Position numbers and translations under genes: made by a program
The notes under the pieces: model-generated
The model's database searches: none
Seen by the model: only the letters and a program-made list of their open reading frames with translations
Told to the model about the DNA's origin: nothing
DNA from: an uncultured Oscillospiraceae bacterium
Lineage (GTDB): Bacteria > Bacillota_A > Clostridia > Oscillospirales > Acutalibacteraceae
Reading direction: 5' to 3'
Length of the DNA stretch: 52,375 bases
NCBI GenBank assembly: GCA_910587995.1
Contig: CAJUNS010000016.1
Coordinates: 1-52,375, forward strand
Part shown: piece by piece, positions 41,743 to 49,806 of the stretch
Numbering within the stretch: position 1 is the first letter of the stretch
Layout of the letters: each line of letters begins with the position of its first letter

Positions 41743-42918
41743 TTACGCCGTCTGTATAATCCTTGACAGGATTCCGATGATATCATAGCCGTCCCAAACA
41801 ATGCCGATGTCCATAGCCTTGCCCACTGGCACAATACGGTCTATGCCCCGCAGACAGTTCTTCATCACCATTTCCTGCAGCTTTTCTGCTTCCACTCCGA
41901 AGTATGTCAGTGTCTGGTATTTCTCATTGACGATGGGGCACAACCCTTCCAAAGTGTTCAAATCCGCCTCATAGAAATAGCCGCCCCTGCCCCGCAGGCC
42001 TGCACCTATATTCTCTGGCAAGCTGGAAAGCTCTGCCCTGTATAGGAGGTTTCCGCCCTGGCGCAGCACCTTCTGGACTTCCGGGCAATCCACTGCATCC
42101 TGGCACATTTGCGTGAATTTGTCCACTACCGTCATGCCCTGCAGATCATACCGGGCCGCATACTCTGCAACCGCTTCCCAAAAGCGTTCCCGTGCCGTCT
42201 CCGTCCCCGTTGTCCACAGCACCAGATGGGGCGAGGAGCAGGCATTCTGATCCATTAGATAGGTATCGTTGTAGAACCCTTCTGCCAGCTTTTGCAGTGT
42301 TTTCTCATCTGCCTGCAAAATGGAGTTCCCATCCAGCACGCAAAGAGAATACCTGTCTGCAAAAACGATATCCACGCACTTGGGCTTTACCGGACAGCCT
42401 CGTACCGCCTGCACAGTTTCATCCCCCCCCCAGATGAGGCGGGCATCAGCCTCAGCACAAAACGCTTTTGTTATTTCCTGATTTACCGGATACCGCATAA
42501 AAGCTGTGCGCTTTTCCACCTCCGGATGATGGGGCAGGATTTCTTTTATGGCGTTGCAGATTCGTTCCACCTGCGGAAACGGCTTTGACGGCGCCCGCAC
42601 AATGTTGCCATTCCCGGCAAGCAGAGAAAAGGCAAAGGAAAAAGCAAAGTTTACCGGTACGTTGGAGGGTGCCACATGAAATGCCAGCCCCCGGCCCAGC
42701 CTGCTCCCTTTGTCGGTACAGTCCCCCTGCAACCTTTGCAGGTTTCCCTTCCGGCACCAGAAGGCAAAAGACATCACGTCCGGGTAAGCCCGGCAGACGG
42801 GATCGTGCAGCAGCACATGGGATAAATCAGAGAGGAAGAAGATGGCCTCCTCGCTGTATACAGGCAGCGGGACACTTTCCACCTTCTGACCGCCTATGAG
42901 ATATTCAACGCTGTTCAT
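41743..42918 (-). CDS. LuxC-family acyl reductase, copy 2
   Basis: 391 residues. HVAPSNVP (81-88) and DQNACSSPHL with likely catalytic Cys227 identify it as LuxC. WGGD at 163-166 is encoded by an uninterrupted run of nine G (plus 42423-42431); copy 1 encodes the same residues with GGC codons. Its start overlaps the LuxE stop by 14 bases. The next genes are the SDR and the NeuB-like synthase. Confidence 0.9.
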   Translation of the reverse strand: MNSVEYLIGGQKVESVPLPVYSEEAIFFLSDLSHVLLHDPVCRAYPDVMSFAFWCRKGNLQRLQGDCTDKGSRLGRGLAFHVAPSNVPVNFAFSFAFSLLAGNGNIVRAPSKPFPQVERICNAIKEILPHHPEVEKRTAFMRYPVNQEITKAFCAEADARLIWGGDETVQAVRGCPVKPKCVDIVFADRYSLCVLDGNSILQADEKTLQKLAEGFYNDTYLMDQNACSSPHLVLWTTGTETARERFWEAVAEYAARYDLQGMTVVDKFTQMCQDAVDCPEVQKVLRQGGNLLYRAELSSLPENIGAGLRGRGGYFYEADLNTLEGLCPIVNEKYQTLTYFGVEAEKLQEMVMKNCLRGIDRIVPVGKAMDIGIVWDGYDIIGILSRIIQTA

Positions 42919-43987
42919 AGGTATCGCTGCACCCCCTCAGCTCCGCGCCAGCCATGCGGCCATGGATTTTGAAGTATTTTCCCAATCTGCCGCAAGGGCA
43001 GTCGTCCTCTCCCAAGATTTCACCCTCGTCCTCGGTGAGCAGCACATGCCCTGGATAGCTGACAGGCAGCAGAGACATGAGCTCAATCAGTCCTTTTTCC
43101 CCTGGCTTCGCCAGAGAGAAATCCTCCGGCCTGCGGATGAGCACATCGGAATAAATGGAACAGTGCATGTGCCCGTGTTCGCACTCCACAAACACCGAGC
43201 CCAACTGTTCCGCCATACCGTAGTAGTTATGGACGCGCACGCTGCCAAGTACCTCCCGGATGCTCTCGTTAAAGGCCTGCGGGCTGACCGCCTGATCCCG
43301 CAGCTTTTTCCATCCGCCGATATGAAACAGTATGCCGTCCTCTATGGCAAGGTGCACACCCGCTTGCTCCAGCGCTTGCGCCACATACTGCCAAATCATA
43401 TAGGTGTACCCAAAAAGAAGAATTTTTTCGCCTTTGTGCTTTTCTAAAAACGCCCGCACAGCCTGAACGTCCAGCGTCATATCTTCCTTTAGAGCATACA
43501 AAATATCCCGCCCAAACATGGTAAAGCCAACAATGCCCGCCCCCCGGGCAGAAAACATGGAGCGGTCCTTTTTTACCAGAGCCGTGTCTAAAATCAGCAG
43601 CGGAAGGCGTTTTTTTCCGATAAAAGAACCGATGATCTCCGTCAGCACCCGGGTCTGCGCCCGCACGTTCTGTTTGTCCAGAAAGACCTTAGATACCTGC
43701 TGGCCCGACGTACCGGAGGAGGTCATCACCTTGGCCACTTCTTCCCGGGGCACGCTGCACAGCTCATACCTCTTAAACAGCCGGACCGGCAGCATGGGCT
43801 GGTCTTCCGGGGCAAAATCCTTCGCGCAATCATGGCCCAGCACCTCTAAAATCCGGCCGTATTCCCCGCAGCCTTCCGCGTGGGTCCGGGTCAGTTCACT
43901 GAGGGCCTGGGTATATAGCCGTCTTTTTTCCTCTCGTTGCAAGCTATAGGGTTCCAGCTCCAGTACCTGGTCCAGGCAAAACGCCAT
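42905..43987 (-). CDS. LuxE-family acyl-protein synthetase, copy 2
   Basis: 360 residues. MTSSGTSGQQVS is the ATP loop; CEHGH and DDCPCG form a possible zinc site; ELRGCSDTY near the end carries the conserved Cys. It has the same architecture as copy 1. AAAGGAGG within the end of the upstream acyltransferase gene provides its ribosome site. The natural acid substrate is unknown; a hydroxy or sugar acid, or an ACP-bound acyl group, are possibilities. Confidence 0.88.
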   Translation of the reverse strand: MAFCLDQVLELEPYSLQREEKRRLYTQALSELTRTHAEGCGEYGRILEVLGHDCAKDFAPEDQPMLPVRLFKRYELCSVPREEVAKVMTSSGTSGQQVSKVFLDKQNVRAQTRVLTEIIGSFIGKKRLPLLILDTALVKKDRSMFSARGAGIVGFTMFGRDILYALKEDMTLDVQAVRAFLEKHKGEKILLFGYTYMIWQYVAQALEQAGVHLAIEDGILFHIGGWKKLRDQAVSPQAFNESIREVLGSVRVHNYYGMAEQLGSVFVECEHGHMHCSIYSDVLIRRPEDFSLAKPGEKGLIELMSLLPVSYPGHVLLTEDEGEILGEDDCPCGRLGKYFKIHGRMAGAELRGCSDTYEQR

Positions 43988-43990
43988 CGG

Positions 43991-44653
43991 TCACACCTCC
44001 TTTAGGTAAACATCCACCGGCTGGGAAAACTTCGCACCCAAAAACGCGTACAAATTCATTACAGCTGGGTTTGCTGTGGAGATCCTGCCCTCCAGAAAAC
44101 GGACGCCCTGCGACTTACAGTCCCGAGCCGCCGCCGCGTACAGCGACAGCGCCGCACCGGAGGCCCGGTACCGCTCCAGCACCGCCGCCAGGTGGACAAA
44201 GCGCCGGTCTCCCTCTCCGGTCAGCGCCAAAAATCCAACGGACTGGCCCTTATGCCCATATAGATAACATGGGGGCAGCTCATCCACCCAGCCTGCCAAA
44301 ATCTCATCCGCAATCGCTTTGTTTAGAGCGGGAGCTACATGAAACCGCCGGTCTGCCGGGAAACACTGTTTGGCAATGGCAAGAATTTCCTCACGCCTCC
44401 CACTGGTAAGCTGGGGTTCGGTACGCACCAGCGAGGCAAAATCCACCGTACCGCGGGCCAGGCTGATGGAGCATCCTATGGTCCGGTCTGCCAGCACAAA
44501 CCCACGCCGCGCCATTTCCTCCTGGCTTTCCTGGCAGACCGGCATGGATACCCGTACATGGGTAGCGTCCTCAAGCCGCCAGTCGTATGGCGAGGCGCAC
44601 TCTATGTCCAGCAGCCGGATTTTCCCATACGGCCTGCGCTCTTCCCGGTTCAT
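43991..44653 (-). CDS. GNAT N-acyltransferase, WecD-like
   Basis: 220 residues. RRFHVAPALNKAIADEILAGWV resembles the middle of WecD/RffC, which acetylates TDP-4-amino-4,6-dideoxygalactose; the C-terminal part has a GNAT fold with RYRASGAALSLYAAA at the acyl-CoA binding position and AVMNLYAFLGAKF near the end. It probably acylates the amino group of the TDP-sugar made by the RmlA, RmlB and aminotransferase genes. ATGA overlap with the ligase gene upstream. The acyl donor may be one of the locus ACPs rather than CoA. Confidence 0.75.
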   Translation of the reverse strand: MNREERRPYGKIRLLDIECASPYDWRLEDATHVRVSMPVCQESQEEMARRGFVLADRTIGCSISLARGTVDFASLVRTEPQLTSGRREEILAIAKQCFPADRRFHVAPALNKAIADEILAGWVDELPPCYLYGHKGQSVGFLALTGEGDRRFVHLAAVLERYRASGAALSLYAAAARDCKSQGVRFLEGRISTANPAVMNLYAFLGAKFSQPVDVYLKEV

Positions 44654-46056
44654 GGCCGGGCCCCCAGCGCGCTGTACAGCACCTTTCCCGAATCATTGCG
44701 GGGAATCTCTTCAATCACGTGCAGTTGGAACCCATTGGGATTGATTGCCGTATGCTCCTTAATAAACCGCTCCGCCTGCCCCAGCAGGCTCCCATCGGTT
44801 ATGTAGACGTCCAGACGGTCGTCCACACCGGCGCAGGCGCAAGGAATTCCAGCCCGATTTAACAAGCCCTCCACCTCGTCCAGGTTGACCCGGCTGCCGA
44901 ACAGCTTTAAAAACCGCTTCTTCCGGCCCACAATATAGTAGAAGCCCTTCGCGTCCCGCTTGGCCATATCCCCGGTGCGCAGCTCCCCGTGATTTTCATC
45001 CGGCTTGCACAGATCGAAACGGTTTTCCGCATAGCCCAGCGTCACATTGGGTCCCCGGTACACTAACTCTCCGGTAGTCTCCGGCTCCAAAATGGGTGCG
45101 CCCTCTGGGTCTGCCAGCCAGAACTCACCGCCGGGAATGGCAATCCCAATGCTGGCCGCATGGCTTTCCGCATGCTCCCAAGGAAGGTAGGCCATACGCG
45201 CGGTGGCCTCGGTCTGGCCGTACATCACAATGAACTTCATGTTTTTTCTCTTGCAGGTCTGGATAAACTCTTCCGCCAGCTCTTTGGGAAGTTTGCCGCC
45301 CGCCTGAGTCAGATAGCGCAGGCTGGGAAGATTCATGCGGTCAAAACGCAGCTTTTTCAGCATCTCATAAATATATGGAACGCCGCCAAAGGTAGTGGCC
45401 TTTTGCTCTTTGAGCAGCGCCCAAAATTCTTTGTCCATCAAGGTCTTGTCCGTCAGGATAACCGCCGCGCCCACAGAAAGATGGGACTGCAAAATGGAAA
45501 GGCCGTAGGTGTACTGCATAGGCAGCGTGGTAATGGCTCTGTCCTCAGACAGAATGCCCAGGTACTCCGCAATGGAGCGGGTGTTTGCCTCAATATTCCG
45601 CCCGGACTGCCGCACCAGCTTGGGGCTTCCGGTGCTGCCGGAGGTGGTCAGCAGGAGGGCCAGCTCCTCCGGCAGCTTGTAATCCTGCTCATAAGGCAGG
45701 CGCAGCAGGGTATAGCTCTCGCCCCGCCAGACCATGGCGCCTGACAGTTCAGATGCCTTTTCGCTGGGAAGGTAAAAATAGGCCGGACGGTAAGACTCAA
45801 GCAAGCCCTCCAACATGGATGTATCCAGATTTTCTGCCAGCAGAACCGGAACGATACCCCGGCGCAAAAAGCCCACGTATCCCGCTGCTGCATCAGCACA
45901 GTTACGGCACATAAGGAAAGCCAGACAGCGGCTGCCCGCCGCTCCGGCGATTTCATCCGCCCGGGCCAGCAGCGCATTATAAGCTATATGTTCTCCTGTT
46001 TCAGTAATGAGAGCTGTACGCTCCCCAAAGCGTTCCAGCGTATTCCAAAAAGCCAT
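44650..46056 (-). CDS. AMP-forming acyl-ACP/CoA ligase
   Basis: 468 residues of the ANL superfamily. The ATP loop LLTTSGSTGSPK lies at 135-146, then MYGQTEATARM, RTGDMAKRD, and the C-terminal catalytic lysine in NDSGKVLY. It adenylates a carboxylic acid and probably loads it onto one of the two adjacent ACPs, as DltA-type ligases do. GGGAGG precedes the ATG. Acid substrate unknown. Confidence 0.87.
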   Translation of the reverse strand: MAFWNTLERFGERTALITETGEHIAYNALLARADEIAGAAGSRCLAFLMCRNCADAAAGYVGFLRRGIVPVLLAENLDTSMLEGLLESYRPAYFYLPSEKASELSGAMVWRGESYTLLRLPYEQDYKLPEELALLLTTSGSTGSPKLVRQSGRNIEANTRSIAEYLGILSEDRAITTLPMQYTYGLSILQSHLSVGAAVILTDKTLMDKEFWALLKEQKATTFGGVPYIYEMLKKLRFDRMNLPSLRYLTQAGGKLPKELAEEFIQTCKRKNMKFIVMYGQTEATARMAYLPWEHAESHAASIGIAIPGGEFWLADPEGAPILEPETTGELVYRGPNVTLGYAENRFDLCKPDENHGELRTGDMAKRDAKGFYYIVGRKKRFLKLFGSRVNLDEVEGLLNRAGIPCACAGVDDRLDVYITDGSLLGQAERFIKEHTAINPNGFQLHVIEEIPRNDSGKVLYSALGARP

Positions 46057-46086
46057 ACTCCACCTCCCGTGAGAAGTTCATGCTCT

Positions 46087-46323
46087 TTACAGCTCGACCT
46101 CGTATTTTGCCATAAATTCCTTGCCTTTTTCATAGGAGCTGAAGTCGATGATGTCATCTGTGTCGAACATAATGTCAAAGGCATCCTCCAAGGCCGCAAT
46201 CAGCTGCATGTGGCCCACGCTGTCCCACTCGGGAATCTCCTGGTAGGCAAGGCCCGGCAGCTGTTCCTCTGTTACGCCGAAGGACTCAATAAACGCTTCG
46301 TTATACTTTTCAATGTTTGTCAT
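46087..46323 (-). CDS. Acyl carrier protein 1
   Basis: 78 residues, with phosphopantetheine attachment at Ser35 in EWDSVGHM. It is acidic and helical, as in ACPs. It lies between the AMP-forming ligase and the metallo-beta-lactamase-fold hydrolase, so it is probably a dedicated carrier for the glycan acyl group. GGAGG precedes the ATG. Confidence 0.9.
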   Translation of the reverse strand: MTNIEKYNEAFIESFGVTEEQLPGLAYQEIPEWDSVGHMQLIAALEDAFDIMFDTDDIIDFSSYEKGKEFMAKYEVEL

Positions 46324-46327
46324 GGTG

Positions 46328-46981
46328 TTATTCCTCCATTTCTATTTTATGCTCCCACAATGGGAAAGCTTTATAGTGCCCTGGATATACCAATGTTTCT
46401 CCAGGCAGCTTTTTCAGATATGGCAGCGCAATCTCTTTATACTGCCGCACGCTGCCTCCGGGAAACCGGGTAACGGTAACGTCTCCCGGCAGCAGCGTGT
46501 CCCCGGAAAAAAGCCGGGTTTCATCCGCCAATATGCATATGCTGCCCGGCGAGTGGCCTGGCGTCTCGGTCAGGACCAACTCATGGCCTTGCCAGAAAAG
46601 GGTTCGCTGCCCGGAAAAAACTTCATCCGCGTAGGTGAAGTATTCCGCAACAGGCGGCAGGCCTGCTGGCGGAGGCTGCCCGGTTTGTATGGCGGCATAG
46701 GCCTCATAGTACCGGGAGAAGTTGTGCGTTGAATTTCGGATCCGCCGCCCACAGGCCTCGCTGCATACCACCGGGCAGCCATACCGTTCCCGCAGGGCGT
46801 TTGTCCCGCTGATATGGTCGTAGTGCTCGTGGGTAAGCAGAATGTAATCGATTCCGCTACATTCGCCTGTGATCTGGGGTATAAATCCGCCATATGGGTC
46901 AATGATGATGCCGCGGCCCTTTTCTGCCAGCAAGTACATATTGGAGGCCAGAAGAGGGGTGGCAAATTGCAGTACCCTCAT
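46328..46981 (-). CDS. Metallo-beta-lactamase-fold hydrolase
   Basis: 217 residues. The metal motif THEHYDH gives His51, His53, Asp55 and His56; GHSPGSIC, LFSGDTL and YPGHYKAFP supply the remaining ligands. It is similar to the glyoxalase II-like hydrolase group. It lies between the two ACP genes (ATGA overlap with ACP 2), so thioesterase action on an acyl-ACP is a reasonable inference, but glyoxalase-type activity is also possible. Confidence 0.85.
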   Translation of the reverse strand: MRVLQFATPLLASNMYLLAEKGRGIIIDPYGGFIPQITGECSGIDYILLTHEHYDHISGTNALRERYGCPVVCSEACGRRIRNSTHNFSRYYEAYAAIQTGQPPPAGLPPVAEYFTYADEVFSGQRTLFWQGHELVLTETPGHSPGSICILADETRLFSGDTLLPGDVTVTRFPGGSVRQYKEIALPYLKKLPGETLVYPGHYKAFPLWEHKIEMEE

Positions 46982-47196
46982 TCCATGTGGGCCAAAATGT
47001 CCCCTACGGTTTTCAGCGCCTTAATTTCGCTGCCGGACAAGGTCTTGCCGAAATTGTCGTCCATCATGGCTATAAGAGACAGGGCCGCAATGCTGTCCCA
47101 GGACTCCACCTCGTCCAGAACAGTCTCCGGGGCCAGCGCGCCCTCCTGCGTGTCCAGGGCCTCTTCAATGAGGGCCAGTTTTTCTTTTAGTTCCAT
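46978..47196 (-). CDS. Acyl carrier protein 2
   Basis: 72 residues, with phosphopantetheine attachment at Ser34 in SWDSIAAL. The two ACPs share the WDS motif but little else, so they may serve different partners. It follows an SDR gene by 20 bases and is coupled to the hydrolase downstream. Confidence 0.88.
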   Translation of the reverse strand: MELKEKLALIEEALDTQEGALAPETVLDEVESWDSIAALSLIAMMDDNFGKTLSGSEIKALKTVGDILAHME

Positions 47197-47216
47197 ACTG
47201 AAGCTTCCTTTCTAGG

Positions 47217-47984
47217 TTAAATTAAAAAGTCTATGGGCCTGCCATCGTTTCCGGCCGAAAGGTAGATATGCTGGCCGGTGATTTTGCGGCTCATGTCACT
47301 TAAGAGAAACACAATGGTATTGGCTACATCCTCCGCCGTTAGCGGCCCCAGCGGATAAAACTCCCGCTGCCGCTCTGGGTCTACGCTTTCAAAAAAGCCG
47401 GCGCTCATAGGCGTGTCAACCATTTCGGGCCGCACTGTGTTCACCCGTACGCTTCGTTTGGCAAACTCAAGGGCCGCCACCTGGCTGGCCGCGTCCAGAG
47501 CAGCTTTGCTGCTGGCATAGCTTACCTGTGCCTTGTCCGGCTTTTCCGCCGCCCGGGACGAAACCGCCACAATGGAGCCTCCATCATGAAGGACCCGGCG
47601 GGAGCCGCATGCCTTCAGCACAGAAAAGTACGGCAGAAAATTCACCCGCATCACATTTTGCAAGTTCTCCAGGCTTTCCGTTCGGAGCACGCTTCCCGCT
47701 CCCATACCAGCCGCGAAAACCACTCCGTCAAACCGCTGCCCGTCTATGTTTAGGCATGAGTCCACATAGCCTTTAATCCCTTCCAAGTTCGTTAGGTCAA
47801 AGGGCATTGCCTGGTGGCCTTCGCCCTCCATTTGCATAAGAGTTTGCCTTAAGCGCTCTTCCCCGCGGCCGTTCAATATGACTTTTCCGCCCAGTTTGCT
47901 GATTAAAACCGCCGCGGCCTGCCCTATGCCAGAAGAAGCACCTGTCACCAGGTACTTTCTGCCCGTCAAATCCAGTCCAGCCAT
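47217..47984 (-). CDS. SDR oxidoreductase, copy 3
   Basis: 255 residues. Cofactor motif TGASSGIG (14-21), catalytic Ser142 or Ser143, Tyr156, Lys160 (SYASSK). It is clearly distinct from the two closely related SDRs elsewhere in the locus. It lies directly before an ACP, so it may be a 3-oxoacyl-ACP reductase of the private acyl pathway; a sugar reductase cannot be excluded. AGGAGGAAAC precedes the ATG. Confidence 0.87.
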   Translation of the reverse strand: MAGLDLTGRKYLVTGASSGIGQAAAVLISKLGGKVILNGRGEERLRQTLMQMEGEGHQAMPFDLTNLEGIKGYVDSCLNIDGQRFDGVVFAAGMGAGSVLRTESLENLQNVMRVNFLPYFSVLKACGSRRVLHDGGSIVAVSSRAAEKPDKAQVSYASSKAALDAASQVAALEFAKRSVRVNTVRPEMVDTPMSAGFFESVDPERQREFYPLGPLTAEDVANTIVFLLSDMSRKITGQHIYLSAGNDGRPIDFLI

Positions 47985-47993
47985 GTTTCCTCC

Positions 47994-48629
47994 TTACACG
48001 TCCATCTCTCTGGCCGGGTTTCCAAACACCCGCCTGCCAGCCTTAACCCTGCGCAGCACCACGCTTCCTATGCCCACATAGGCGTCCTCTTCAATGATGG
48101 AATGCGGCGCCGCGACGCTGCAAGCCCCCATGAATACCCGGGGCCCCACGTTTGCTTCTCCCAGCAGCCGGCATCCGCAAGAAATTGTGGAAAAATCGCC
48201 CACCTGCACATCATGGCCAAAGGTGCAGTCCAGGAGGGTTACAAAATCGCCGATTTTTATATTAACCGACATTCCAAACCCTGGATAAATTACCACGCCT
48301 TTTCCAACCGCATTGTGCTCCCCCATGTCCGCGCCAGGAGGGATGACGCTCTCAAAAACCGCCCCACGTTCCAACAGCATGGGCACCAGCTTCTGTTTTG
48401 CCTGAGGCGAGGCAATGGCCATCACCAGCACATCATTCGCCTTAGGCTGATACCCTTGAATGGTCCCCACCACACCATAATCGCACTCCTTACCCTTCAG
48501 CGGATCCTCGGTGTCGTCCAAGAAGCCCTTAATGTTCCACCGGGGCCCCTGGATGCGGTGGATATCCTGAATGATGTGCAGCACCTCCCGGCCGCAGCCG
48601 CCAGCGCCAACAATATATAGATCTTTCAT
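47994..48629 (-). CDS. NeuD/PglD-like sugar O/N-acetyltransferase
   Basis: 211 residues. The N-terminal Rossmann-like domain DLYIVGAGGCGREVLHIIQD binds the nucleotide sugar, and the C-terminal left-handed beta helix of hexapeptide repeats (for example IKIGDFVTLLDCTFGHDVQV) binds acetyl-CoA. It probably acetylates a sugar of the glycan. TAGGAGG precedes the ATG. Confidence 0.9.
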   Translation of the reverse strand: MKDLYIVGAGGCGREVLHIIQDIHRIQGPRWNIKGFLDDTEDPLKGKECDYGVVGTIQGYQPKANDVLVMAIASPQAKQKLVPMLLERGAVFESVIPPGADMGEHNAVGKGVVIYPGFGMSVNIKIGDFVTLLDCTFGHDVQVGDFSTISCGCRLLGEANVGPRVFMGACSVAAPHSIIEEDAYVGIGSVVLRRVKAGRRVFGNPAREMDV

Positions 48630-48646
48630 CTATCCTCCTAAAAATC

Positions 48647-49782
48647 TCAACACATGGCACAATTGCTCTCATCATAAGCGTAGAGTACAGTATCCTGCGG
48701 TACATACTGATGTTGCCTAACCGCCAATTTGTAGTTACCGTTCATTTCTTTAATTTTCAACGCCAGCCGGAACATATCCACCGCGTTGTGATAAATGGAA
48801 AGCGCAATTCGCGGCTTATCCCGCTTGATGACTTTTTCTGCTCCCAAGAGCATGGGGTATTCATAGCCTTCTATGTCAGCTTTGATAAAAGAGACACTCT
48901 GCTTCGAAAAATAGCTGTCCAAGGAAAACACCTGCAAATTGTTTTCTGAGGACTCATTGCTGGCTAAATTTTGAAAAGTTCCAGTCAAACCGGTAGCCGC
49001 GTCTTTGTGAAAACTCAATTCACAATTTGCTTCACCCACACCGGCATTTACCAACACCAATCTGTCCTCAGACAGATTCCATTCTTTTCGCAGCCGTTCT
49101 GTACGAACCTGCAAGGCGCGAAAGAGGTCGCAGTCTGGTTCAAAAGCGAATATCTTGTGAAAGCCGCCTTCCCCATTGTTGATATACTTTTCCAGCGTAT
49201 CTCCAACATAAGCCCCGCAGTCCACAAACACATCCATGATAAGATTTTGATGAAAGGGCGGCAGCGCAAAATATGCCTTCCCTTTTTTTACCAGCTCTGT
49301 ATCCATCTGAGCCTTTCCCATTCTAACCAAGAGCATATTGGCATATGTCGCTTTTGAAATATCGTCTTCTAACATATCATATACAACTAAAATTTTATCT
49401 GCATTCTTACAAAAAATGTATTCATCCAGCGTCCCAAACTGCATATCCTCAATTTGGCTGTTTTGCAGCTTTTCCAACATGATTCTGCGGGAGCGCTGTG
49501 CCACACAGCTTACAAGAATCACGTGTGACTTACATTTCTCTTTGGCCTCGGAAAGGGTGATTACAGGCCTGCTATGAAAGAGAGGGTGTCCCCCCCCCCC
49601 CCCCCGAGGGTCAGGGTTTCATCAATGAAGCAGGCTATTTCACCGATTTCTTCAAAACAGGGCCCCGCCAGGGCAGACGCCCATCCCGCACCATAAACAG
49701 ACACTTTTCTGCCATTATCAAACTTTCTTGACAAAGCCTGCACCAGCTGTTCACGAATAGCGTTTATATCATATGTTTTCAT
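48647..49782 (-). pseudogene. FkbM-family methyltransferase split by a poly-G tract (phase-off form)
   Basis: Two frames make up one gene. 49561-49782 (73 codons, own ATG) encodes the N-terminal VSVYGAGWASALAG domain and runs through a run of 16 G into a stop. 48647-49588, in another frame, encodes HPLFHSRPVITLSEA and a complete FkbM methyltransferase (FVDCGAYVGDTLE, FAFEPDCDLF, FIKADIEGYEYPML). Because the tract plus the following A must total a multiple of three, 14 or 17 G restores one frame of about 378 codons, close to the 372 of the intact paralogue at 31149-32267. An independent shorter start near 49522 is possible but has no good ribosome site. Homopolymer sequencing error must be excluded. 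Confidence 0.85.
49590..49605. repeat. Homopolymer of 16 C (16 G in the coding strand)
   Basis: The longest homopolymer in the window, within the linker after the first beta-alpha unit of the FkbM protein (IDETLTL then poly-Gly). It is a natural slippage site in an otherwise ordinary coding sequence. Confidence 0.9.
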
Positions 49783-49806
49783 AATTTATTCCTCTCTTTC
49801 AGAATT

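Noticed and set aside
37551..43987. Bioluminescence (lux) operon.
   Set aside because: LuxC and LuxE families are present twice, but there is no luxA, luxB, luxD or luxG. The context is sugar-nucleotide and acyl-carrier genes, so light production is not supported.
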